From assembly GCA_030762895.1 (NCBI GenBank), contig CM061070.1, positions 78,107,804 through 78,171,803 on the forward strand: a DNA stretch of 64,000 nt, in the 5' to 3' direction. Positions within the stretch are counted from its first letter, which is position 1. Each line of letters starts with the position of its first letter. Below are positions 10,504 to 22,740 of the stretch, piece after piece. This stretch comes from Sophora flavescens (taxonomy: Eukaryota; Streptophyta; Magnoliopsida; Fabales; Fabaceae). Position numbers and translations under genes: made by a program. The notes under the pieces are model-generated. The model made no database searches. It was given only the letters and a program-made list of their open reading frames with translations, and was not told where the DNA came from.

Positions 10504-12331
10504 TGTAACATCCCAATTTTTTTTTTCAAGTTTGATTGTTACATGATTTATGTTAGAGCATGATTGGGTAAAACAAATTATTGTATAAATGTTTTAGTAA
10601 CCTTCTTGATCCTTTTTATCACTATAAACAATCAATTTTGAGGTTTCTTCTTTGTTTTGGTCCAGTAATCGATTATTTAGACCACCATAATCGATTACAA
10701 GGCTTCTGGACTATGTTCCCGAAGTTCAGAATCATCATAATCGATTATATGTCAACCCATAATCGATTATGAGCTGTCTGGAACTGAAAAACCTGAAACA
10801 GAACATGCATAATCGATTATGAGGAGTGTCATAATCGATTATGAGATGTGTAATCGATTATATCTCCCTATATAATCGATTATCTCCTGGAAAATCTATA
10901 TAAAGCCCCTCTTGACCGACCCAAACGTGAAAAATTGGAGTTCTAGTGAAAAAAACTCTTTTTTTTTAGAGAAAACCTCAAAGTTAATCACTCTAAACCT
11001 CACTATCACTAAAGTTTGACCATCTACAGCAATCACACTCCATTTCTTTCTTTTCTCTTCATCAAACTCGAGAGCTCAAAGTGGTGTGGTTGAAGAACTT
11101 GCCAAGGATCATCAATCTTCTTCTTCCATCTTCCTAACTTGAGGTAACTTGATCATGTTCTTCCTCTTGAGTCCATCTATTTATTTTCATGTTCATTTTG
11201 ATGGAAACCCATTTTATGTCTTCCATGAACATGAATCACAAGTTCTTGTATTAGAAAAGTTCATGAAGTTTGATTCTTTATCTCATCTTCATAAGACTCT
11301 ATCATGTTGTATTGAAGAGTATGAATGAAAATAAAAACCCAAACCCCACAAAACTCCTTTGGTCGAACCTAACTATTTAGGATTAAGGGTGAGTTTGTTG
11401 ATTAATTTTTTGTTGTGTTGTTTGGTTGAAGGTGAAATTGGTAAATTGTGGTGTAATAACGAGCCGCTTCGAATTCGGGATTCCAGTGTCAACTCAGGTG
11501 GGGGAAAGTACCAATATACCGTCGGAATGGATAACTAGTGTATGATATAATAATTGCATAGGGCGACCTAATCCCTACTAGTGGGTGAGTAATGGACAAG
11601 ACCAAAATCACATTGAATGCTTTTCTGAAATATCAATGATGTTTTGGGGATTGTAGGTATATTGACGTTAGGATAATTTTATCTTATATGAGGTTGATTG
11701 ACTTTATCGTTTTTATTATTCACTTGCTTTATGTAATATTTTGATGTTGGAATATTTTGTTGATTAATGTGTTATGCATGATCTGCCTGGTTTTTAATAG
11801 TGTGCTTAGTTGATTCTTAAGCGAAGATATGTGTAGTTCGGATGTTGTTGGTTTGGGTGAGAGGATAATGGTGACTTAGAGGAGCCTAACCTAGATTGAA
11901 TATTTCAAAGAGGAGGTGCAACATAGAGGATATTTTGAGGCTATGATGGAAGGTTAAGGCACTAGGTTGTTATTAATGTTTGTCGGTGAGATTCTTATGT
12001 TTGCATTGTTGTTCGCAACCGTGTATTTGGAATACACGAGGTCTGAAGTTCTTGGTAGACCGTTCCACCTTAGATATAGGTTGTGCAACTATAGTCTCAT
12101 TCATTTTCAAGAGCACCCTCGGGATCCTACTAAGAGGGTAACTTCAACAATGTTTTGTATTATGTGTATTTATAATATGATTATGGTGTGGTGTGGTGTT
12201 CAATTAATTGAAGTTGCTTGCTTATTAACATAGGTTTTAATTTTTACGTATTCCACATTAAGCGCGCGATAAAGAAATTAACTAATAAGGTTTTAATCTA
12301 ATAACACAACGGGGACCAACGGGGGGTCTCA
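10504..12331 (+). repeat. 5' LTR of element A
   Basis: It begins TGTAACATCCCAAT and ends GGGTCTCA. It is 1,828 bp, against about 2,397 bp for the 3' LTR once the nested CACTA is removed. The difference is a deletion here near 12115, where ACCCTCGGGATCC joins sequences that lie about 560 bp apart in the 3' LTR (about 24030 to 24595). Confidence 0.9.
10662..10905 (+). promoter_or_regulatory. LTR promoter: eight TAATCGATTA palindromes upstream of a TATA box
   Basis: Eight copies of AATCGATTA(T/C), most as the perfect palindrome ATAATCGATTAT, lie between 10662 and 10882 with uneven spacing. TATATAAAG follows at 10897-10905, about 15 bp after the last copy. The 3' LTR keeps the same eight sites with one mutated (TAATCAATTAC near 18700) and its TATA box at 22814-22822. 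Promoter function is inferred from position. Confidence 0.65.
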
Positions 12332-12334
12332 TTT

Positions 12335-12347
12335 TGGTATCAAAGCA
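12335..12347 (+). other. Primer binding site, initiator tRNA-Met type
   Basis: TGGTATCAAAGCA lies 3 bases after the LTR end. It differs at one base from the usual TGGTATCAGAGCA found in F. Confidence 0.9.
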
Positions 12348-12591
12348 GTTTGGTTCTAAAACGGACTGTAGGATTATGTCTGATTAGAATCAAGGAATGT
12401 GAAATCTAGGATGTTGTTACTGACCGTGTCTAGTTGAATCCACATCGGATTTTGACTATGCTTAGAAATTGGGAAGTACTTCTGAACCCGATGCGAAAAT
12501 TAATATTGGTATGGCATATGGTATTTATATACGTGCCTATGTAGTAGTATATGTCATACTAATAAGAGCGGATGATTTCTTTTATAGAATC

Positions 12592-13472
12592 ATGGCTCGA
12601 AGAAGAGGACATCCAACCAATAGTGGTGACCAAACTCCGGAAAGAATCATTGGAGCTGTCAAGAGTAACGATAACCATACAGAAAATGGAGGAGAGTCAT
12701 CTGCGACTCCCAATACCATGGAAACGATAGCTACTGCTATGTTATTACAAACACAGCAGAATGGTGAGATGCTGCAGATGAACAAAGAGCGGCTGGAACT
12801 AAAGAATCAGAGGAGAGCTATAGCAGCTGAAGATGCCGCAATGGCTACTTTTATGAAATGGAATCCACCTCAATTCCGAGGAGAGTATGACCCAGAGAAG
12901 GCTGAATGGTGGGTACAAGAGATAGAGAAGATATTTGATACTGTGCGCTGCAGAGAGGATAGAAAAGTGACTTATGCTGCCTTCATGTTAACTAAAGGAG
13001 AAGAGTTCTGGTGGAGAGGCAAGAAAAGACTATTGGAAGCCGAGGGCAGAATGACTACCTGACAGTTATTTACCAACTGCTTCTTCGAAAAGTATTTTCC
13101 GCGTCTGGTTCGTCGCGAGAAGGAAAAGGAATTCACAAACCTCAAACAAGGCAACATGTCTGTAGGTGATTATGCATCACATTTTGGGGATCTAATTAAG
13201 TTTTCTGAATTCTATCAGAGGTTCCCGAATGAGGATTGTCAATGTAGGAGATTTGAGGAAGGACTCAGAAATGAGCTACAGAGGGCTGTAGTGTCTCTCG
13301 ACATTCAAAGTTTCCCGGAACTGGTTGAGAGATGTGGAGAAATAGAGAGTATAGATCTGAGGATGGCTAATGAGCATAAACAATTGTGGATTGAAGGTCC
13401 TAATCGATCAGGTTTTCAGAGGCCCGAAGGAAGTGGTTCTCAATGGAGACAGAGACCATATGCTAGACCAGC
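12592..13472 (+). pseudogene. Element A gag, N-terminal part, broken
   Basis: From MARRRGHP the frame encodes a retrotransposon gag: a Q/E-rich coiled-coil-like stretch, then FRGEYDPEKAEWWVQEIEKI and RRFEEGLRNELQRAV, typical of the Retrotrans_gag family that builds the virus-like particle. A TGA at 13060-13062 interrupts an otherwise continuous frame that goes on to 13472, where solo LTR H is inserted. An in-frame stretch upstream of MARRRG (from about 12510, MAYGIYI...) is also open and conserved in element F. Confidence 0.85.
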
Positions 13473-14817
13473 TGATGAGTGTGATTTCACCTCATATTTC
13501 TTTATCATATTGCATGCATTTTCATGTAGTGTAGGCATTTTTAATTTGATTTTTGTTAGTTTTTACCTTGGAACGGGTAAGGTGGTTTTGTGGTGTTTAT
13601 GTGCAAGAATTGAAGATTAAAATGTTCAGGATCAACCATTGTGGAGCTTGCATGAAGACGGAGCTTGAAAAGCAAGAAAACCGAGCCAAACAGAGCTCAT
13701 CACGGCCTAGCCGTGACTGCCATCACGGCCATGATCAAGCAAGGCTGAAAAGAAAAGTACACAAAAGTCAGAATCTGTCATGTCCAGGCCGTGATGGCCA
13801 TCACGGCATTGACAGGCCAACCAATGCCATGTTTTCCAAGACAGAGTCTGTCACGGCCTGGCCGTGACAGGCATCACGATCATGACGCGAAAAATCTGAA
13901 AATTTAATTGCTGATTTGATCTGATTTTGTAACAACTTTAATCCCAAGTTATCCTACATTATAAATAGGACTCTAAGGCTCGAAAATAGGGAATCCCTTG
14001 GTCTGCTACCTTAGGCAAAAATTAGGATTTCTCTTCTTCTCAATTTATTCTTTTCTCTTAGGTTTTTTTATGCTTTTGTTAACGAAGCTTGCTATGAACA
14101 TGGAAATGCTTGAGTAGTCTTTTTATTTCTAGGGATTGGGGCTATGCTCAAGACTCGTTTTATGTGATGAATTGACATTTTGCTTCTTGTTAATTTCAAT
14201 TTTTATTTCGATTTAATTTCTATTGCATGAATTACTTGTGAATTTGGTGTGCACTTATTTGCATGTTATAGATACTCTACGGAGGAACTTAGCAGTGAAC
14301 TTAGGTATTGGATCTATAGGTATTGAACTTAGGACTTAAATCACGAGAGTTAGAAGCGGTCCTTCGAGTGTTCACGAATTATCTCAAAGCTTAAAGGGTT
14401 CAATTTAAATTCAATTACCACGAGATTAGGGGTTGGTTTAATTGGGCACGATTCTTGTATCTCGAGAGGGAACATTAACTTATTTAAGATAAATTCACCT
14501 TCAAAGCAATTTTCGATAATTAACAAGAGGGGTAGTCAATTTAGTAGCATGAGCAGTCTTGTTGGTACCCCAATTCCTGGAAATCTCATTTGATATTGAA
14601 AAATCCCATATTTGATTTGATTGTGATTTTGTTTGATTGCGTTTTAGATATTTGATTTGTTAGTTAATCTTTTAAAAACCAAATCTTTTCCAAATTTTTT
14701 TCTAGTCCAGTTAAATTGATTTTAATAATTGATTGTTATTTAAGATCACGGTCTCTGTGGGTTTGATCTTTTTATTACTTGACGATGAAGCCATTCACTT
14801 GCGGATTCACGCCATCA
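13473..14817 (+). repeat. Solo LTR H inserted in gag of element A
   Basis: The insert begins TGATGAGTGTGATTTC and ends CACGCCATCA, 1,345 bp, with imperfect duplication CCAGC (13468-13472) versus CTAGC (14818-14822). The end is of the kind that precedes a tRNA-Asp primer site in Athila-like elements, but no primer site or coding region follows, so it is a solo LTR left by recombination. Gag sequence of element A resumes directly after it. Confidence 0.8.
13699..13968 (+). promoter_or_regulatory. LTR H promoter: CACGGCC inverted repeats upstream of a TATA box
   Basis: Between 13699 and 13885 there are at least three inverted pairs of TCACGGCC/GGCCGTGA type (for example CATCACGGCCTAGCCGTGAC). 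TATAAATAG follows at 13960-13968. The half-sites equal those of the tandem array at 5695-6030 and a pair in element E's LTRs. Confidence 0.55.
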
Positions 14818-15690
14818 CTAGCGCAGACACCGGCACTAGCACCAGTGAGTGGTGCGGGTCAGTAGCAACAAGGCTTAGTTTGCTTCAGATTTGGAGGACC
14901 GCATTATGCTAGGGACTATATGAATAGGCCTAGTTGTTTCAACTATGGGAAACCAGGTCATATGGCACGAGACTGCAGAGCGGGCTATGCAACAACCGAC
15001 TGCTATGATTAGAGGAGATGGAGGCAATAAGGGTGGAATTGGAAGAGGAGTTCCGGCAGGGAGACAACAGGTGGCCAGTCCTCAGGTCACTAGAAGGGTG
15101 TTTACCGTGAGGGGAGCTGAATCCTCTCAATCTGTTGATCTTATACAAGGTATGTGTTTGATAGCTGGTAGACTCTCGTATTTGTTGTTTGACTTAGGTG
15201 CTACACATTCCTTTATCTCGCATGAGTGTGTGGATCATTTAAAATTAATTATTTCTCAATTATCTTATACCCTTACCGTATCTACTCCAACTAGTAATTC
15301 TTTGACCACTAGGTATGTTTGCTTACAATATCCTATAGTGGTTGAGAATAGGACATTTATTGTAGACCTTATCTGTTTTCCTATGCAACAAATAGATGTT
15401 ATTCTGGGTATGGATTGGCTTTCGGCTAACCATGTAGTGCTAAATTGTTCTAGTAAGACTTTATCATTTCTTGAACCTTCTAGTATAGTATCTGCCAATG
15501 AAGGAGTAGCTATGAGGGGTGACAACTCTCAACAGTTCGTGATGCTTTTTGCAATGGAAGCTAATGAGACTCCTAGCATATATTATATGCCTATTATGAG
15601 AGAGTTTCCTGAAGTTTTCCCTCCAGACGTTCCAGGGTTGCCACCAGAGAGAGGTGAAATTCACTATAGATCTTGTATCGGGGACAGGAC
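14818..15690 (+). pseudogene. Element A gag C-terminus and protease, broken
   Basis: Two zinc knuckles are recognisable at about 14880-14975 but both are damaged: one reads CFRFGGPH and the other CFNYGKPGHMARDC, each with the second cysteine lost. The aspartic protease follows in another frame. Its active site is FDLGATHSFISH near 15190, and it ends with the conserved VILGMDWLSANH near 15400. A further frameshift near 15660 separates it from RT. Confidence 0.85.
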
Positions 15691-16460
15691 CTATATCTAT
15701 AGCGCCTTATCATATGTCACCTGTAGAATTGGCGGATTTAAAGAACCAGTTGGATGACATGTTGGGGAAACAGTTCATAAGACCGAGTGTTTTACCGTGG
15801 GGAGCTCCGGTTTTATTTGTGATGAAAAAGGATGGAAGCGCTAGGTTATGCACGGATTACAGACAGTTGAACAAGGTAACAATTAAGAACAAGTATATGT
15901 TGCCTAGGATAGATGATTTAATGGATCAATTGAAAGGAGCAGCCATGTTTTCTAAGATTGATTTTAGGTCTGGATACCATCAGATCAGAGTAAGGAAGGA
16001 AGATATACTTAAAATAGCTTTTAGGACAAGGTTTGGGCATTACGAGTATTTAGTTATGCCTTTCGGTGTAACTAATGCGTCAGTCGTATTCATGGATTAT
16101 ATGAACATAATTTTTAGACCGTTCCTCAATAAGTTTGTTGTTGTGTTCATCGACGATATTCTTATCTATTCCCGTACATGGGAAAATCATGAGGAACATT
16201 TGAGAGTGGTGTTGCAAGTTTTGAAGGATAGGCAGCTTTATGCCAAACTTTCTAAGTGTGAGTTTTGGCTTGAGGAAGTTCAGTTTCTAGGTCATGTGAT
16301 CAATAAAGAAGGAATAGCAGCAGATCCAGCTAAGGTGGAAGCAGTTATTAAGTGGGAACGACCTAAGTCGGTAAGTGAAGTACGGAGTTTCTTAGGACTA
16401 GCTGGATATTATCGGAGGTTCATAGAGGGTTTCTCAAAGATTGTGTTGCCTATGACTTAG
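15654..16460 (+). pseudogene. Element A reverse transcriptase domain
   Basis: About 269 codons are open and cover the whole RT palm and fingers: YRQLNKVTIKNKYMLPRIDD, FSKIDFRSGYHQIRV, then the catalytic VFIDDILIY with the two aspartates at 16152-16157, and SEVRSFLGLAGYYRRFIEGF near the end. It copies element RNA into cDNA. The catalytic residues are intact, but there is a frameshift before the domain and a TAG at 16458-16460 after it. Confidence 0.9.
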
Positions 16461-17190
16461 TTGATGAGGAAAGATACAACTTTCGTATGGACAGATAAGT
16501 GTGAGCAGAGTTTCCAAGAGTTGAGGGATATGTTGACTACATCACCTGTATTGACTTTACCTGATCCTTTAGGACAATTTGACGTATATTGTGATGCGTC
16601 ATACCAAGGTTTGGGATGTGTGTTGATGCAAGAGGGAAGAATGTGGCGTATGCTTCCCGACAGTTGAGGATTCATGAGAGCAATTATCCGACTCATGATT
16701 TAGAATTAGCAGCAATAGCGTTCGTATTGAAGATATGGCGACACTTTCTGTATGGAGAAAGTTTAATGTTTTTAGTGACCATAAGAGTATGAAGTACCTG
16801 TTCGATCAAAATGAATTGAATATGAGACAACGGAGATGGATGGAGTTTATCAAGGACTATGATTTTGATTTACTGTACCATCCTGGAAAGGCGAATGTTG
16901 TAGCGGATGCTTTGAGTAGGAAATCTTTGCATGTATCCACTATGATGGTTAAAGAGTTGGAATTGCTGGAACAGGTCAAGGATTTGAAATTAGGAATGGA
17001 GTTGGTTGAGGATAAAATTTGCTTAGGTATGATCACTATTAGTAGTGATTTTATGAATGATCTTAAGGATAAACAGGTTCAGGATCAATATTTGCAAGAG
17101 GTAAGTAGAGGCATAGATAAGGGTAAAATTTCGGAGTTTAGTAGAGGAACATATGGTGTGTTAAAGTTTAAAGATAGAATATGTGTATGA
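16461..17190 (+). pseudogene. Element A RNase H region, frame broken
   Basis: RNase H, which degrades RNA in RNA-DNA hybrids, starts with FDVYCDASYQGLGCVLM near 16580. A frame break near 16640-16665 interrupts it, then it resumes with NYPTHDLELAAIAFVLKIW and FNVFSDHKSMKYLFDQNELN. The linker to integrase contains HPGKANVVADALSRK near 16890. A TGA at 17188-17190 ends this stretch. Confidence 0.85.
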
Positions 17191-17211
17191 GAGGATGCAG
17201 AACTTAGGAAA

Positions 17212-18452
17212 ATGATTTTGGAGGAAACACATAAGAGTAAGTTGAGTTTTCATCCTGGATCCACTAAGATGTATCAGGATTTAAAGAAAATGTTTTGGTG
17301 GAAAAGGATAAAGAAAGAAGTAGCGAGGTATGTTTTATCTTGCCTAGTGTGCCAGAAGGCTAAGATTGAGCATCAAAAGCCAGCGAGCTTATTACAGTCT
17401 TTAGATATCCAAGAATGGAAATGGGATAGCGTAGCTATGGATTTTGTGGTCGGATTACCACGAACTCCTAAGAAGCATGATGCGATTTGGGTTATCATTG
17501 GTAGGTTGACAAAGTGTGCTCACTTCTTACCTATTGTTGAAAGTTATAGTTTGGAGAAGTTGACCCAGATTTACATTAAAGAAGTTGTTAGAATGCATGG
17601 TAAGCCATCAAGCATTGTCTCAGACCGAGATCCTAGATTCACATCTAGATTTTGGAGACAATTGCAAATTGCTTTGGGGACAAAGTTGAGAATGAATTAT
17701 GTATATCATCCCCAGACCGATGGATAGTCAGAAAGGACAATTCAGACATTGGAAGATCGATTGAGAGCTTGTGTATTGGAGCACACTGGAAGTTGGGATG
17801 AGTTTTTGCCATTGATTGAATTTACTTATAACAATAGTTTCCACAGTAGTATTGGAATGGCACCATACGAAGCTTTGTATGGCAGGAAGTGTAGGACCCC
17901 ATTATGTTGGTATGAGGCTGGTGAAAGCCAAATTTTAGGTCCAGAAGTGGTGCAACAGACTACGGAACAAGTCAGGAAGATAAGGGAAAATATGAAGGAA
18001 GTACAGGATAGGCAGGGGAGCTACAGTAACAAGAAGAGGAGACCATTAGAATTCCAGGAGGGTGATCACGTGTTCTTGAGAGTTACTCCAAAAACTGGAA
18101 TTGGCAGAGCTATAAAATCTAGAAAACTTACTCCTCGATTCATAGGACCTTTTCAGATTCTTCGACAAATTGGTCCAGTAGCTTACCATATTGCCTTACC
18201 ACCTAATATTTCTAACCTTCATGATGTCTTTCATGCTCTCAGTTGAGAAAGTACTATCCTGATCCTTCTCATGTTATTGAGACTGAGTCTATACAACCGC
18301 GAGAGAATCTAGAGTATGAGGATTTACCTGTTAGGATAGCAGATAGACGGATTAAGGAGCTTCGTGGTAGACAAATTCCTTTGGTTAAGGTCATATGGGA
18401 TGAAACTACTAGAGATGCTACTAGGGAACGTGAGATGGATATGCAACAATAA
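17212..18452 (+). pseudogene. Element A integrase with chromodomain-like tail, broken
   Basis: The HHCC-type zinc region ends in CLVCQKAK near 17350. The catalytic core shows AMDFVVGLP and SIVSDRDPRFTSRFW. A TAG at 17725-17727 interrupts the usual G-Q-S-E-R-T stretch, where one base change from CAG would explain it. The core continues to 18246 with SSIGMAPYEALYGRKCRTPL. After a short frame change at 18243 comes LRKYYPDPSHV and a tail ending near LRGRQIPLVKVIW, the place of the chromodomain that targets Tekay elements to heterochromatin. The tail is degenerate at its end (TRDATRERE). Confidence 0.87.
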
Positions 18453-18502
18453 CATCCACATCTTTTTTGAGGTACATAAATTCCGATGACGGAATTCTTT
18501 TT

Positions 18503-18515
18503 AGAGGGGTAGTGT
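18503..18515 (+). other. Polypurine tract of element A
   Basis: AGAGGGGTAG directly precedes the 3' LTR and is the expected primer site for second-strand DNA synthesis. Element F has the same tract before its 3' LTR. Confidence 0.75.
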
Positions 18516-20879
18516 TGTAACACCCCAATTTTTCCTTTCAAGTTTGATTGTTACATGGTTTATGTTAGAGCATAATTGGGTAAAACAAGTTACTGTATAA
18601 ATGTTTTAGTAACCTTCTTGATCCTTTGTATCCCTATAAACAATCAATTTTGAGGTTTCTTCTTTGTTTTGGCCCAGTAATCGATTATTTGGACCAACAT
18701 AATCAATTACAAGTCTTCTGGACTGAGTTCCGGAAGTTCAGAATCATCATAATCGATTATATGTCAACCCATAATCGATTATGAGCTGTCTAGAACTGAG
18801 AAACCTAAAACAGAACATGCATAATCGATTATGAGAGTGCCATAATCGATTATTAGATGTGTAATCGATTATATCGCCCTATCACTACTAGAAAATTGTT
18901 ATTTTCGGACGAATTTACGACGGAATTTGGAGACTTTTCCCACGGATTTGGGATGGACAATTAATTCCGGACGGATTTCAGACGGAACATCCCCCGTCCG
19001 AAAAAGCCCCGTTGCAAATTGAAAATTATGTCCGAAATTCCATCCGAAATTAGTTCCAGACAGATTTCGGACAAACACAAAAATCTGAATTTTAGTTATA
19101 TTGGGCTTAATTTCGGACAAATTTCAGACGGATTCAATATTGCTATTCATGCAAATTCTGGACGGATTTCAGACGAATGTTGTGATATTATTTTGGACAA
19201 ATTTCCCACGGATTAGATAATCATATTTAAATAATATTTTTTGATAAAGAAATCATGTTTATTAATAAAAAAAGGGCCAAACTTAAATAATTATGCATAC
19301 CAAATTAGGTACCTGGACTTGGAATCTAATATAATATAATAAAAAATAATTATTATTAAGGTACCACTCTAGACAAGTATCAAGCTTCAAAATAAACAAA
19401 AACACAAAGTATCTTGAAATACAAGAATGATATATTAAGATTCAAAGCTTTAAAATATCATTACAAACATCAAAGACATAAATTAATTTATTCCTCATTG
19501 TTACTTTGATCACTAAACTCTTCATCTTCATCTAGCACATCATCCATCATCTCCTCCTCATCATCATATCATCGTCGTTGTCATCTAATCATCATCGTCA
19601 TTGATTAATTCGTGGCCACCATCATAAACGAGAAGGATGTTACTATAATCAAATAAAAGATAGCGAGTCCTTCCGAGAAAGCATTCATCACACTGTAACA
19701 AGATAATAGACATTATAACTAATTTAAATAACAAGATAGAAAATATGGATATTCAAACCATTTGGCTTGTACTCACATAATGGACACCATCACATTAAGA
19801 TACTCTCTACTCTTTTTAATGCGATTTCTCATGGTCTTCTCCTCACATGGCTAAACTACATAACATAAGATTCTACCATCTCTACCATAATAGGTGTGCT
19901 ACCCCTACATAAAGTCTTACACAAATCTAAAAATTACAACGAAATCATATCATGTTAACTAAATGGCCAAGTTTACGCCGTCAAAAACAAATTAGCCTCC
20001 TAATCTTCACCCGCAAGTAAGAAAAAATAACATGAATAATAGCATAACTCACAATAGGACATTAAAATTTAGTGAGAATTAGTTCATACTAAGTAGATAC
20101 CATATTCATTATCTTCATTAGTGTCTGAACTTGGAGAACTCAAATGGCCAAGGGCAGGGACCCTTTAAAATTAAATATGTCGGTATATGTAGCAGTTCGA
20201 AAAAACCTACAAGAGACAATGCTGGCCCATTTGTACCTATTAAATCAAAGACTCTTTTACAATTGCACTAGCTAGTGACTGAGCTAGTCACACGATGAGG
20301 GGAACAACTAGCAAACCAAGTGAAAATGAAACTAAAACACTCTGGCAGCACACACTACAATTCATAATATCTGATAAACTTTGGATGGCATTATAATATC
20401 ATAAATTAAATAATTAAAGGCAAACATAGAGAAAATCTACTTACAATCTTGCATCCAAAGGCTAATTTGTCTCACTTGCAGCATCATTTGGTTGAAAATT
20501 ATATATCATTACAAAATATTATTTTAAATGATAATATTCTCTACTGATTGTTAAGATTAACAATCATGTAGTAAGAAAAATGGATGTTCAATTCATAAAA
20601 GGAACACAAAGTAACAAACTTGGACTAAGTAAAATTGAAAACTACAGCTTTTAAGCATGAATTCACCACTAGCTTTTAGGGATCAGAGTTCAATTCGCCT
20701 AAAATCAAATCAATCTAGAGTCCAAGTATAATTTAAGGAAGATGATCAAGAGTCCAACTAAGCATGGACATTACTGTTGCATCAACATTCCCCACCAATC
20801 CAAGCACATGAGTATAGCATTGTAAGGTTAAAAAATGCGTCTGACACACCCTTAAAGGATCTTTTAAAATAATTCCAAA

Positions 20880-22030
20880 TCCAATTCTGCACCATAACAG
20901 GAACCACAATAAGTCTCATTGGGGCTTTAGGGTTCATAGAGAAATTTGGGAGAAATCAAACTAGTTAAAGAATGATGAAATTGATTTAGGGAATAACTAA
21001 TTAATAGTCCCAATTGCACAAAACAAGGTTCAATTTCAAAATTAAACTCTGAATTCAAAAGCTAGGGTTTAGGGTTTTAAAATCAATTTGGTGTTTTTCT
21101 GAATCTGAGCAAAATAGATGAGATTTCACTTACCCCAGGAGAAGGGAAGAGGTACTGTGACGGCGGCCCAAGGTGGTGATGACGGCGGACGACCCGAGAC
21201 AGCGACAGAGCTCCATTTTCGCGCTGCTACAACCGTTCAGGAAGAAATCAAACGACCCTATGTGCGGCTCCCTACCATGCACGGTGGTCGGACGGCTCTC
21301 GAACGGCCTTGAACAGCGCCAGAAGGCTAACCTGTGGCGGAGGCACGACGTGAACAGGAGGAGCGAAACGGAGCAGAACACGCGACGTCTTCTCCGCTAC
21401 CAGGCGCAACCAGATGGTGACCTCCCAGGCGGAGCACGGCTGGACGGCGACGTACGTCCAAGGGGTGGCGGCGTGCAACTGAGAGCAAGGGAGAGGGTGG
21501 AGAAAAATGAAGCTGAGGGAGAATGAAGAAAAGAAAGAAAAAAAAGGAAGAAAAAAGGAGGGGTATGGGTGTCGTGGGAAAAAAATGAGCCAGAGAGAGA
21601 TTGGGATGTTACAAGGGACTTTGGGGTTTTATTTATTTGTTTTTCAAGTACTTAGTGATTAGGTACCAAATAAGGGGTTGAGACTATGTTTAGAAATAAG
21701 GAAATAGTATTACTCATTAGATCTAAAAATAATGAGTGATAAATATATACTTTTAAAAATTAAAATAGAGTAAAGATTGATAGTTGAATTGATCAACTAA
21801 GAAAATCAACGGTCCAATATTTAATCTCTGATTAATGTTAAACTAATTTATTTTCAAATCTAAAATTAAATAGAATGAAAATATGAAAATGGTTTTCTCT
21901 TAATCATATTATTCAAAACATTTTTTTGTACAGGTAAGTCAGTGCTAACGCACCCAATAAAATAATTTGAAGAGAGTAATTTAATTACTCAAACTAAACC
22001 GGTACGAATTGCTTTAATAGGGACTGATTT
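20880..22030 (-). repeat. LTR fragment inside the CACTA element, homologous to solo LTR B
   Basis: Read on the minus strand, this stretch follows the order of 25720-26880. Shared landmarks are TCTATTTAATTTTAGATTTG, AGTATATATTT-TCACTCATT, TTTAGATCTAATG, TGCAATTGGGACTAT and ATGAACCCTAAAGC. A G/C-rich block (21118-21530) matches the place of the G/C-rich block at 26250-26560 but is diverged. Both blocks have open frames on both strands; I do not think they code. Confidence 0.75.
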
Positions 22031-22169
22031 CATTTTATTAGTCTAAATATGTTTTTTTTAAATTTTTTTCATAAATCTTGTTTACTTTTAAATTTATTAA
22101 GATCAAATATTTTAATCATATTTATAAGATAAATTATTTAATCGTTTTTCAAGAAAAATATAAAAAACA

Positions 22170-22740
22170 ACAAATCCGTGTGAAATCCGTCCGAAATTTT
22201 CGGACGTATTTCAGACGGATGTAAGATAAATCAAGGAAAATATAAAAAATAACAAATCCGTGTGAAATCCGTCTGAAATTTTCGGACGGATTTCAGACGG
22301 ATGTAAGATAAATAACAAATCCGTGTGAAATCCGTCTGAAATTTTCGGACGGATTTCAGACGGATGTAAGATAAATCAAGGAAAATATAAAAAATAACAA
22401 ATCCGTGTGAAATCCGTCTGAAATTTTCGGACGGATTTCAGACGGATGTAAGATAAATCACAAATCCGTGTGAAATCCGTCTAAAATTTTCGGACGGATT
22501 TCAGACGGATGTAAGATAAATCAAGGAAAATATAAAAAATAACAAATCCGTGTGAAATCCGTCTGAAATTTTCGGACGGATTTCAGACGAATGTATAAAA
22601 AATAACAAATCCGTGTGAAATCCGTCTGAAATTTTCGGACGGATTTCAGACGGATGTAAGATAAATCAAGGAAAATATAAAAAATAACAAATCCGTGTGA
22701 AATCCGTCTGAAATTTTCATAAAATTTCAGACGGATGTAT
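22170..22740. repeat. CACTA right subterminal array of TCCGTCTGAAATTTTCGGACGGA units
   Basis: Eight units start with CAAATCCGTGTGAAATCC at about 22171, 22254, 22317, 22400, 22461, 22544, 22607 and 22690. Spacing alternates about 83 and 62 bp, a dimeric period near 145 bp. Each unit is an inverted repeat around AAATTTTC. In CACTA elements such repeats are the usual transposase binding region. Confidence 0.85.

Noticed and set aside
10662..10882. Regular-looking palindromic repeats that could suggest a CRISPR array
   Set aside because: Spacing is irregular, units are only 10-12 bp, and they lie in both LTRs of a plant retrotransposon. The same holds for 5695-6030 and 31085-31303.
12335..12347. 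tRNA-like sequences at primer sites (also 3771, 35171, 42151, 46804, 51667)
   Set aside because: Only 13-18 bases match tRNA 3' ends, in the exact primer position after an LTR. No cloverleaf is present, so they are not tRNA genes.
13553..13867. A 104-codon frame in the interrupted gag of element A
   Set aside because: It lies in solo LTR H and translates the CACGGCC array.
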